This document shows, piece after piece, positions 43,699 through 50,946 of a stretch of 64,000 bases of DNA; position 1 is the stretch's first letter, and every line of letters starts with the position of its first letter. Position numbers and translations under genes: made by a program. A model generated the notes under the pieces. The model did no database searches. It was not told the DNA's origin and saw only the letters and a list, made by a program, of their open reading frames with translations. This stretch comes from Rhodospirillales bacterium (lineage in GTDB: Bacteria > Pseudomonadota > Alphaproteobacteria > Reyranellales > Reyranellaceae). The stretch spans positions 1,240,001-1,304,000 of the forward strand of contig CP064988.1 in the NCBI GenBank assembly GCA_016699855.1, written 5' to 3'.

Positions 43699-44589
43699 AT
43701 GACCCGAATGTTCGCGGCCGGCATCGGGGTGGTGTTGACGCTATTGGCCGCCGTGCCGGAGGCGTTCGCGCAAAGGCGGCCGGCGGCCATCGGGCCGGGC
43801 TCCGGCAAGGTCATCCGCCCTGCGATGGGCGCCGACGCCGCGCCGTCAAAGGCATCGCGGGCAGCCGCCGCGGCGCCCCGCGCCACCACGCCGAAGGTGG
43901 TGCGCAAGGCGCCGCCGGCCGCGCACGTCCGCCCCACGACGCGCAAGACGGCGCGCACGGCCCCGCCCGCCGGCCACGCCCGCGCCGCCGCGCGGAAGCC
44001 CGCCCGGACCGCCCCGGCGCGGACGAAGACCGTCTCGCGGGGCGCCCCGGCGCGGAAGGATTGGAAGATGCGCAACGTCGCCGCGCAACGGCGGCGCGGC
44101 CCGGCGATCGTCGCGCTGCCGCCGGCGGTCCCGGTCGACGATGCGGCGCCGCGATCGCTGTCGTTCCACCACGTCCACACCGGCGAATCGCTGACCGTCA
44201 CGTTCTGGCGCGACGGCCGGTACGTCCAGCGCGAGCTCGACCGCCTCAACGCGTTCCTCCGCGACAGCCGCGACGACACCAGCGTCCAGATGGACCCCGA
44301 GCTGTTCGACGCGCTGTGGCGCATCCGCCACCGGCTGCGGTCGAACGGCGCGTACCATGTGCTATCGGCCTATCGTTCGCCGCCGACCAACGCCTGGCTC
44401 GCCGGCTTCACGAGCGGGGTCGCCTCCGACAGCCTGCACATGCGTGGACAGGCGATGGACGTGGTGCTGCCGGGACGGACGGCGGGCCAGATCCGGGCCG
44501 CGGCGCTCGCTTTGAATCTCGGCGGGGTAGGCTACTACCCGCGCAGCGGCTTCGTGCACATCGACACCGGGCCGCCGCGGCGGTGGTAG
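43699..44589 (+). CDS. Secreted M15/DUF882-type murein peptidase-like protein
   Basis: A 296-residue exported protein: signal peptide cleaved after AVPEAFA, a low-complexity basic stretch (about residues 50-118) with repeated R-K-x-A-R-T-A-P-like units, then a C-terminal DUF882/YcbK domain. The peptidase M15 zinc ligands are visible in DSLHMRGQAMDV (His and Asp) and FVHIDTG (His). Members are thought to cleave or bind peptidoglycan stem peptides. The basic linker may bind acidic cell-wall polymers; that is inference. Confidence 0.85.
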   Translation: MTRMFAAGIGVVLTLLAAVPEAFAQRRPAAIGPGSGKVIRPAMGADAAPSKASRAAAAAPRATTPKVVRKAPPAAHVRPTTRKTARTAPPAGHARAAARKPARTAPARTKTVSRGAPARKDWKMRNVAAQRRRGPAIVALPPAVPVDDAAPRSLSFHHVHTGESLTVTFWRDGRYVQRELDRLNAFLRDSRDDTSVQMDPELFDALWRIRHRLRSNGAYHVLSAYRSPPTNAWLAGFTSGVASDSLHMRGQAMDVVLPGRTAGQIRAAALALNLGGVGYYPRSGFVHIDTGPPRRW

Positions 44590-44702
44590 GAATCGCCGAG
44601 GCGCGCGCGTCCTCCGCCGCGCCCCTCCGCGCCGATGTTCGGGCTCCGCGGCGCCGTCGAGCGCGGCGACGGCGCCCCGTCGCCGCCGACGGCCATCGAC
44701 CT

Positions 44703-45710
44703 CTATGAATCCGCCGAGAAGCCGATCCTCTTCACGATCGGCCCCCAACGGTCGTAGCTGTCCTTCAGCAGCGTCGCGAGCTCCTGCGGCGTCGACGACT
44801 TCACCTCGAGACCCATCACGGCCAGACCGTCGATCACCTCGCGCAGCGCGAGCGCGGCGCGCAACGCCTCGTTCGCCCGCCGCACCACCGGCTCCGGCGT
44901 GCCGCCCGGCGCGAAGAAGCCGAACCACTCCGAGAAGACAAGGTCCTTGTAGCCTTGCTCGGCGAAGGTCGGCACGTTCGGCGCGAAGCGGCTGCGCGCG
45001 GCGCCCGACACGCCGAGGAAGCGGATCTTCCCGGCGTTGGCCTGCTGCGTGAACTCGCCCACCGGCGCCGAGACCGCCTGGAGCTGGCCCGCGACGAGGT
45101 CCTGCACCGCCGGCGCCGACCCGCGGTAGGGCGCGTGCTTCAGGTCCACGCCGCCGGCCTGACCGAGCAGCACGCCGATGAAATGCGGCACCGAGCCGGC
45201 GGCCGGCGAGCCGTAGTTGGCCTTCCCGGGGTTGGCTTTGCACCACGTCAGGAAGTCGGCGATCGTCTTCACGCTGTCGGGCACGGCCGGACCGACGCAG
45301 AAGCCGAAATCGAACGTGCAGCCCAGCGACACCGCCGTGACGTCGGTGAAGGCGTTGTACGCCAGGCTCTTGTAGATGTGCGGGTAGATCATCAGCATCG
45401 ACGCCGGCGTCTGCAGCAGGACGCTGCCGTCGGTCGCCGCGCCCTTCATCGACTGGACCGCGATCTGGCCGCCGGCGCCGGGCTTGTTCTCCACGATCGC
45501 CGCCTTCGCGTAGGCCGTGCCTTTGATGCCCTCCGCGACGCGCCGGCAGAGCGTGTCCGAGGTCCCGCCGGGCGGAAATCCGGTGACGATCTTGACGGTC
45601 TCGAGCGGCCCGGCCTGCGCGCCGGCGACGCCGGGGAAGGATCCCAGTGACGTCGCGACGGCGGTGGCGCCCGCCGCGTGGATCAGGTGGCGACGACCAA
45701 GATTCGACAT
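44703..45710 (-). CDS. Tripartite tricarboxylate transporter substrate-binding protein (Bug family)
   Basis: A 335-residue periplasmic binding protein: signal with paired arginines (LGRRHLIHAAGATAVATS), then VKIVTGFPPGGTSDTLCRRVAEG, the Bug-family phosphate-like loop. Conserved VENKPGAGGQIAVQ and YGSPAAGSVPHF follow. Ligands of the family are small carboxylates. No TctA/TctB permease genes are adjacent, so it is one of the orphan Bug proteins common in this class. It is the last chromosomal gene before the island junction; its start is about 175 bases from the terminator hairpin. Confidence 0.9.
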   Translation of the reverse strand: MSNLGRRHLIHAAGATAVATSLGSFPGVAGAQAGPLETVKIVTGFPPGGTSDTLCRRVAEGIKGTAYAKAAIVENKPGAGGQIAVQSMKGAATDGSVLLQTPASMLMIYPHIYKSLAYNAFTDVTAVSLGCTFDFGFCVGPAVPDSVKTIADFLTWCKANPGKANYGSPAAGSVPHFIGVLLGQAGGVDLKHAPYRGSAPAVQDLVAGQLQAVSAPVGEFTQQANAGKIRFLGVSGAARSRFAPNVPTFAEQGYKDLVFSEWFGFFAPGGTPEPVVRRANEALRAALALREVIDGLAVMGLEVKSSTPQELATLLKDSYDRWGPIVKRIGFSADS

Positions 45711-45883
45711 TGTTTTTCCTCCCCTGTTCGCCCGCGCCGTCACGTCCCACCGCTCGGATCCGACCGTGCACGGTGCGACCGAACGATCGCGTGAGGCGTC
45801 GCCCGCGTATCCGGGCGCGATGGTTATCGCATGGACCCACGGGAAACCGTCAATGGCGATGACGCGATGTCGCTCGGACGACA

Positions 45884-45918
45884 AAAAGCCCGCCGCCCTT
45901 TGGGGCTGGCGGGCTTTT
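45884..45918. terminator. Rho-independent terminator hairpin (tRNA downstream side)
   Basis: A perfect 11-base stem AAAAGCCCGCC at 45884-45894 pairs with GGCGGGCTTTT at 45908-45918, with an inner GCCC/GGGC extension and a short T-rich loop. A and T runs on either side make it work in both directions. It lies 4 bases beyond the tRNA 3'-end fragment (on the minus strand), where a tRNA gene would normally end, so it is probably the old terminator of the tRNA gene that served as integration target. Confidence 0.85.
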
Positions 45919-45922
45919 GGTG

Positions 45923-45944
45923 TGGTTGCGGGGGCAGGATTTGA
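45923..45944 (-). other. tRNA 3'-end fragment, presumed island attachment site
   Basis: On the minus strand this reads TCAAATCC, then the T-stem/acceptor 3' side and CCGCAACCA: exactly the last bases (T-loop, T-stem 3' arm, acceptor 3' arm and CCA) of a bacterial tRNA. From memory it matches the 3' end of alphaproteobacterial initiator tRNA-Met; other tRNAs are not excluded. The remaining tRNA body is absent: the sequence diverges at 45945 into unrelated DNA. This is the signature of site-specific integration into a tRNA gene, with the whole tRNA expected at the other island end outside the window. Confidence 0.8.
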
Positions 45945-46872
45945 TCTCAACTTGCGACCAGTCGTTTCCGGTGGTGCTCTGGCTGTAGCGAGCCATTGCG
46001 GGCTGTTTCGTACGGCCGCGTAGCAAAGCGCAGGTCCGCTTGGGATCTAGTCTAAAATAAATTGGTCGATCCTCCTTTACATCGTCCCGTAGTAGGCCAG
46101 CTAGCAATGGCGGCTGGTCGCGAGCTGTTACGCGTCGCGACGTAATAGCCCTGCACAACATCAGCGCATCTTCTCCGGGAGCATTCTTGGCGGTCAACCG
46201 CCGTCTTCAAGTTCCAGCGCCCGCGTTGCCGCATACTCGCCGAGCCTTGCGCACGAATTCGACAATGATCCATGAGGCCTTAAAGCGGCCATCAGCCTCT
46301 CCTGGTTGGCAAGGCCCCTCCCCTCCCTCGGTTGCAACACGAGACCGTTTATTGGGTCATCCATAAGGCAGGGAGCCGAAGGGAGGCCTGATGCACGCTT
46401 AACCAGAGGATCGCCGACGAGCTCTGGCAAAGGTTGAAACGCAGTATCGCACCATTGCGCGCATCGGCGGCGGCTGTAAGTCTAGCTAGGACGACGATAG
46501 GTAGTCCGCGCCCTATGTCTCAGGCATCTCCGCTTCATTAACTCGTCCGCGTGCCGGTTCCGGGCAATTGGCCGGATGCGTGATTCCTTGAAGCAACGAA
46601 GGCCCAAAGTGCTCGAGCGCTTCCATTCCAGGTGGCGCTCATGTCCAAGCTGGCGCGCTGTTTGGATTCTGGCACCCGACTGTCGCCGGCACGATTGCTA
46701 GCAAGGCTGTCAGGCTTGGTCAGCCGCGTCCGCACTATGCACCGGAACGGCCACTCCTGCCCTTGCAATGTCCGGACCCGGGCAGAGCGCGCCAATACCG
46801 CGTCTCACTCGTGTGCCGGGGAATAGGCTCAATACCGCTTTTGTTCGCCCGAACCTTTTGCGGTGGAAGGGC
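45945..46872. other. Gene-poor island edge, no convincing gene
   Basis: About 0.93 kb without a supported gene. Several short open frames exist on both strands, the largest 60-85 codons, but none has a recognisable family, good ribosome-binding site or consistent codon use. No IS ends, tRNA, or CRISPR repeats were found. It may be decayed material left by earlier integration events. Confidence 0.6.
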
Positions 46873-47565
46873 TTACAGACAGCTCTTTTTGATTTCCTGG
46901 CAAAGGCCGATCTGCGCGTTTAGCAGCAACTTCTTCGCATCATCGAGGCTGCGGCGCTTGGGCGGACTCGTGGCGATTATCTTATCGAGTGCGGCGATCT
47001 CGCGCTCAACCTCGGCTACGGCCGCTGCTCGTGCGGGACCAATGCCGCCTTCTTGAGCCAAATTCCACATCGCGTTTCCTTGCTTTGCCAGGGCAAGTAA
47101 GAACCCACCACAAACAAGCAAGGCCGGCGGAGCTTCTGCTGCCAGACAAAGGTACGCTGCGTGATACTTCCCGACTTCAATGACGAGGAGCTTGCCGAGT
47201 GTCTTCGCCGCGTCAAGCGTGTTGACAGTTCTGAGCTCGACGAGCCGCTTGGCCAGCAGATCTCTCTGCGCTTTCACGGGATTTGGAGAGGCGACCGCCG
47301 CTGCTAGCTCAGCTGATGTGAGCCCGCTGCCGCGGAATAGCTCTTGGCGTAGCGTCTCTGCGTCAAGGCAACTCAAAGTGGCGCCGGCGCCGGGACTTTG
47401 AGGTAACCATCCAAAATAGGCGATGGGCTGATCCTTTTTGACGGGCAAGGACCGCATGCAGTCTGGCGGCAGTTCTTGCGACCAGGCTGCTGTCGCAGCG
47501 CTTACGAGGATCGAACAAGTCCCAATGACGTACACTAGTCGGGTTAGGTTTCTCAGAAACAGCAT
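46873..47565 (-). CDS. Secreted hypothetical protein of the island operon
   Basis: A 230-residue protein with an N-terminal signal peptide (LVYVIGTCSILVSAATAAWSQ) and a mature domain with paired cysteines (ELPPDCMRSL, LSCLDAE, YLCLAAE, LLVCGG, GLCQEIKKSC). A hydrophobic middle stretch (APPALLVCGGFLLALA) is short, and a Lys/Arg-rich helical C-terminus follows. No family recognised. It lies 297 bases downstream of the four-gene operon in the same direction and shares its lower GC, so it may belong to the same system. Confidence 0.65.
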   Translation of the reverse strand: MLFLRNLTRLVYVIGTCSILVSAATAAWSQELPPDCMRSLPVKKDQPIAYFGWLPQSPGAGATLSCLDAETLRQELFRGSGLTSAELAAAVASPNPVKAQRDLLAKRLVELRTVNTLDAAKTLGKLLVIEVGKYHAAYLCLAAEAPPALLVCGGFLLALAKQGNAMWNLAQEGGIGPARAAAVAEVEREIAALDKIIATSPPKRRSLDDAKKLLLNAQIGLCQEIKKSCL

Positions 47566-47862
47566 AGGGCGGTTCTCCCCCGCAGGTCACGCGTCCATCG
47601 AGCCAAGCAAGGAACGGTCGTAGAGTTGGTCAACTCGGAGCGCCACACAACATGCATATATTGCATCACGAGCGCGCGCCTCTTGTCACTCCCAAACGCG
47701 CTGGTCTTAAGCCATGGCTTACATGGTGCTGTATCAGTTTGCAGCGGCACAGAGGTCATTACCGCCTCTGGGCGCCACCGAGTGAAGCTCTATCCTTGTT
47801 GCGGACCTGGATAGCCCCCCGACCGCCCAACAGGCTAATCGGATTGCAAAAATCCGCACGGT
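47566..47862. other. Intergenic gap within island operon region
   Basis: About 0.3 kb between the two minus-strand genes. No supported gene, repeat or clear hairpin terminator was seen. It is A+T-richer than the chromosome and probably holds a separate promoter for the downstream secreted protein. Confidence 0.4.
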
Positions 47863-48498
47863 TCATGGACTGCTGCAGCCGGTTCCGTATTCGAGCACGG
47901 GATTGTTGTCGGCAAAGCGGACAACAAATCTCAGTTCTCTCTCCGAACCAAAGCCGCTCAAAGATAGGAGTTTTGGGGGAATGGCTGTGGAGTTTGGTAG
48001 CGCAGGCGTGATACGGATCTGTGAGGGATACTCCTCGCGAAAGCGCGTTGTGGTAGTGACAGGTATCAGGCGCATGACGAGACACTTGTCAGGATCGACG
48101 TCGCGAACAAGCAGCTGCGCCGTACAGTCCGGCTGAGGCCGATTGCAGTCCAGCCAACCTATTGTGCCGCCGGGCATCAAGCCAGCACGAGCCTTCATGT
48201 CATCGGAAAGCTGGAGCTGATGCATTCCGCCGGGAGACTTTCCAACCGTCTGCAAACCGTCGTAGAGCCGATTCTTGCCAGTGCGATCATACAAAGAAAG
48301 CGCAAGCTGGACCTGCATGGGGCTGCCGTCCAACGTACTTTTGTGGACCCTGATCAGGAGAGACATTACTTTCGCAGAAGCCGACGCGTCAGTTTGCTCA
48401 CCCAAAAGGGACAGACAAAGGATGAGAATGGCAACGAAGGCGGACAGCAAACAATCGATCGCGGAAATTCCAAGGGAGATACGAAAGGCGGGAGACAC
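47863..48498 (-). CDS. Single-span membrane protein with intramembrane Asp (paralogue B)
   Basis: A 211-residue protein from a GTG start with GAGG seven bases upstream. One N-terminal span contains an Asp at its start: D15 in SAIDCLLSAFVAILILCLSLLGEQ (split by the span). The periplasmic part (about 170 residues) looks all-beta, with cysteines (DCNRPQPDC, DKC, GTGC). The span resembles that of the upstream paralogue: both read A-[IV]-D-x-L-L-S-A. ExbD, TolR and MotB use one such Asp to conduct protons through a MotA/ExbB-type channel, encoded two genes upstream. I propose an ExbD-like role; no peptidoglycan-binding OmpA domain is seen. Confidence 0.7.
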   Translation of the reverse strand: MSPAFRISLGISAIDCLLSAFVAILILCLSLLGEQTDASASAKVMSLLIRVHKSTLDGSPMQVQLALSLYDRTGKNRLYDGLQTVGKSPGGMHQLQLSDDMKARAGLMPGGTIGWLDCNRPQPDCTAQLLVRDVDPDKCLVMRLIPVTTTTRFREEYPSQIRITPALPNSTAIPPKLLSLSGFGSERELRFVVRFADNNPVLEYGTGCSSP

Positions 48499-48508
48499 TT
48501 GTCAGCCT

Positions 48509-49216
48509 CTATTGGGGCCGAGGTAGGAGAACGAACAAGCCGATCTCCTTTGGAATCGCGCATTCAGACTGGCGCAGACCGAAACGCGCAAAAGTTGTCC
48601 CAGGGTACAGGCCTCGCTCTTCGAAGCAGGGATCGGCACGGAGCGCGACGGCTTGGCCGCGTGGTCGTGCCGTCGTTGACCGTGGCAACACCAGAATTTC
48701 ATCGGGCTGACGCACGACGATTGCTGGATCTCCTTGCGAACACTCAGGCAGGACCAATTGCGGCATCAGTCCCAGCTGGAGTCTCACCTCTGAGGCATCA
48801 CAAGCGATCACAATAACCCAGGTCTCCCCCGTCGCAGCAGTGACCTGGAGGACTGCCCCGGGGTTGGACAGTTCGATGTCGATGTCACGGACCTTCTGGG
48901 GCAATTCGTAGTAGCCCTTCCTTTCGCTCGCAGGCAGGAGGCGTTCAATTGGCTCTGGCGGCTTGGCCGAACCGACAGGCTCGGGAGCCAGGCCGACAAG
49001 TCGAAGCTGCGTCGCTGGTAAAGCCCACGTCTCTATGACTGTAACGCCAGTATGCGCTGCGCTTGCGTCTTCCATGGCAGCGCCATTGCTCGGCTCGCCC
49101 ATAACAACCAGAACCAGCACAAATGCAGCAATCACCGCTGACAAAAGCAGATCGACCGCAGCAAGAATGATCAGCAGAGTCTGACTACCGCCGCCCTCGT
49201 GCGCAGCTGCGCTCAT
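48509..49216 (-). CDS. Single-span membrane protein with intramembrane Asp (paralogue A)
   Basis: A 235-residue protein with a short cytoplasmic N-terminus and one span carrying D22 in LAAVDLLLSAVIAAFVLVLVV. A periplasmic domain of about 190 residues, mostly beta with a few Cys (IACDASEV, PECSQGD, DPCFEE), follows. The ATG overlaps the stop of the channel gene (ATGA), so translation is coupled. The pattern A-V-D-L-L-L-S-A matches the next gene, suggesting a duplicated ExbD/MotB-like stator partner that could form a heterodimer in the channel pore. Function is inferred from topology and the operon, not from homology I can name. Confidence 0.72.
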   Translation of the reverse strand: MSAAAHEGGGSQTLLIILAAVDLLLSAVIAAFVLVLVVMGEPSNGAAMEDASAAHTGVTVIETWALPATQLRLVGLAPEPVGSAKPPEPIERLLPASERKGYYELPQKVRDIDIELSNPGAVLQVTAATGETWVIVIACDASEVRLQLGLMPQLVLPECSQGDPAIVVRQPDEILVLPRSTTARPRGQAVALRADPCFEERGLYPGTTFARFGLRQSECAIPKEIGLFVLLPRPQ

Positions 49217-50946
49217 TGAGGCTGTTCCAATGGTGGATTCTGCGTTGTTTTATCCTCCAGGAGATTTGTGCTGGCCGCCTGAAACAACGCCTTTCGCTCT
49301 ACTTCGATCTCCTCCGCGAGCTGTATGTCGGTAGCGGCCTCCGTCTCCTTGACGCGCGCTTCGGCCTTGTTCGCCTGCGCCCTTGCGCGAAGAAACTCCT
49401 GTCGGCGTTCGAGAAGCCGCGACTGTCGCGAAGCTTCGGCTGCTGCAGCGCGTTGATCCTGAACACGTTGTGATGCGGCTGCACGCCTCTCATCCTCAGC
49501 CTTCTCAGCGAAGTGCCTGAAGAGCAGCCCTTCGAGAGACGCCTGCACGTCGTGGATGATCGCTCTCTCTCTCCTGGCTTGCATGCCACTCCACAATGCC
49601 AGGATCGCGAGGGCGACCAGGGCGATCATCGTCGTGGAGAAACAAGCGCTGAGAACTGACGTGACACCATCAATCTCTGCTCCGCGGAGGTCACCGGTGG
49701 TGGTCGCGATACGCGGCGCCTTGGAGATGGCTTCAATCAATCCGCGAAGTGTGGCGACCAGTCCAATCACAGGCAGCAGCCCGACAATGTAGTCGGGTAG
49801 CAAGCGTTCATGCGCCAACTTCTCCAGAATGGCTGCGGTGGTGCGTGTCAAATCGTGTCGGTTGGTTGAAAACTGCAGATCGCTTGACGCTGCATCAATC
49901 ATAGCCCGCAAGGGCGCTGTGCGGATGTTATGGTCGCTCTCGCCGATTGCCTTCAAGGCAGCGCCCAGTTGACGGGTATTCTGCTCCGTTATGTTCTGCT
50001 CCGTCACCGTGGCCCCGGACTCTACGTGACCGGGTGACGACGGCTCGAGAGTCGCGCGGATAGTATCGGCAAAAGTTGCCGCGGAGCGGCGTGCGAAATA
50101 GCGGAGGACAAGCAGTCCTGTGGCCGCGAAAGCAACGACAAGAACGAGCAATCTCTCCCATCCATGTATGAAGTTGACCTGCACACGTGCGTTTCGCACT
50201 GCCGAGTCGTCGAGGATGGATTGTCCAACGCGCGTTACAAGTTGACAGAGGCCCTCCGTAGGCGCCGAAGGAAGGCATGCTTCGGTCGACAAAGCCAGGG
50301 TGGCAAACCGTGGCGCTGAAACTTCTCTTGAGGTTGAAAACAGCAGAGACCTCAGGCTCAGTTCCCAAGCTTCGCTATTCTCTGCTCGAAGGTTGGCAGA
50401 CGAATATGTCCCGTTCTTGATTTTGCGGATGATGTTGGAATCCCTATCCAGCGTCCCTGGCCAGCCTGCAAAGTATCGCACGATTGCTCCGCGCGCCCAC
50501 TCGTGGCAGTCGGCGGGCGAAGCGTTGGGGGCGCTGGTGCACTTCTTGTTCCCGGTGAGCAGAGCGGCCAGGAAGTCTGCGGTGTGTACGTCTGCCAAGT
50601 TTGCAGACTTCTTCTCCTCGCGGAGGGTCTCCAGCGCCTGACGAAGCGCTTCCACTGAAGCATTGGAGGTGGCACGGAATTGCTTGGCAATGGAGCTTGG
50701 TTCGACCTGATCAAGACGCGCGCCCTGATAGTTGGTGGCATCGGGCAACTTCGCGGTTTCGATCGCATCTCGGAGATCTCTATAACTGTAGTACAAAGCG
50801 GCAAGGTAAATGCCAAAGCTCAACAGCAAAGCCGCAAGCCCGATCGAGATCAGGGTATCAGTTGAAGGCCCGAATATGCGATTCTGCCGAACCACCGGTC
50901 TGGTTCCCCGCGCCACGGCAGTCGAAGAAGAATCCGTCGAGCTCAT
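49213..50946 (-). CDS. MotA/TolQ/ExbB-like proton-channel subunit with coiled-coil tail
   Basis: A 577-residue inner-membrane protein. Spans lie at about 32-54, 264-284, 385-407 and 427-453. Between spans 1 and 2 is a periplasmic domain of about 200 residues with four Cys. Spans 3-4 carry the family pattern: LLPVIGLVATLRGLIEAIS, then GAEIDGVTSVLSACFSTTMIA. From about 456 to 556 a highly charged Ala/Arg/Glu-rich helix forms a long cytoplasmic coiled coil, recalling the tail of ZorA. Start at the ATG (50944-50946) overlapping the upstream stop as ATGA. Probably five copies surround an ExbD-like dimer to use the proton gradient. Confidence 0.75.
   Translation of the reverse strand: MSSTDSSSTAVARGTRPVVRQNRIFGPSTDTLISIGLAALLLSFGIYLAALYYSYRDLRDAIETAKLPDATNYQGARLDQVEPSSIAKQFRATSNASVEALRQALETLREEKKSANLADVHTADFLAALLTGNKKCTSAPNASPADCHEWARGAIVRYFAGWPGTLDRDSNIIRKIKNGTYSSANLRAENSEAWELSLRSLLFSTSREVSAPRFATLALSTEACLPSAPTEGLCQLVTRVGQSILDDSAVRNARVQVNFIHGWERLLVLVVAFAATGLLVLRYFARRSAATFADTIRATLEPSSPGHVESGATVTEQNITEQNTRQLGAALKAIGESDHNIRTAPLRAMIDAASSDLQFSTNRHDLTRTTAAILEKLAHERLLPDYIVGLLPVIGLVATLRGLIEAISKAPRIATTTGDLRGAEIDGVTSVLSACFSTTMIALVALAILALWSGMQARRERAIIHDVQASLEGLLFRHFAEKAEDERRAAASQRVQDQRAAAAEASRQSRLLERRQEFLRARAQANKAEARVKETEAATDIQLAEEIEVERKALFQAASTNLLEDKTTQNPPLEQPQ

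Noticed and set aside
45923..45944. A complete tRNA gene
   Set aside because: Only the 3' tail is present. No anticodon stem or D-arm can be folded from the flanking bases to 46020.
46052..46826. Short frames of 60-85 codons as island genes
   Set aside because: No ribosome-binding sites, biased composition, overlapping frames on both strands, no recognisable domain.
47863..50946. A standard Zorya system (ZorAB)
   Set aside because: The coiled-coil tail and channel plan fit, but there is no OmpA-like domain in the small subunits and no ZorC/D or ZorE neighbour in view; the giant secreted protein is not part of known Zorya.
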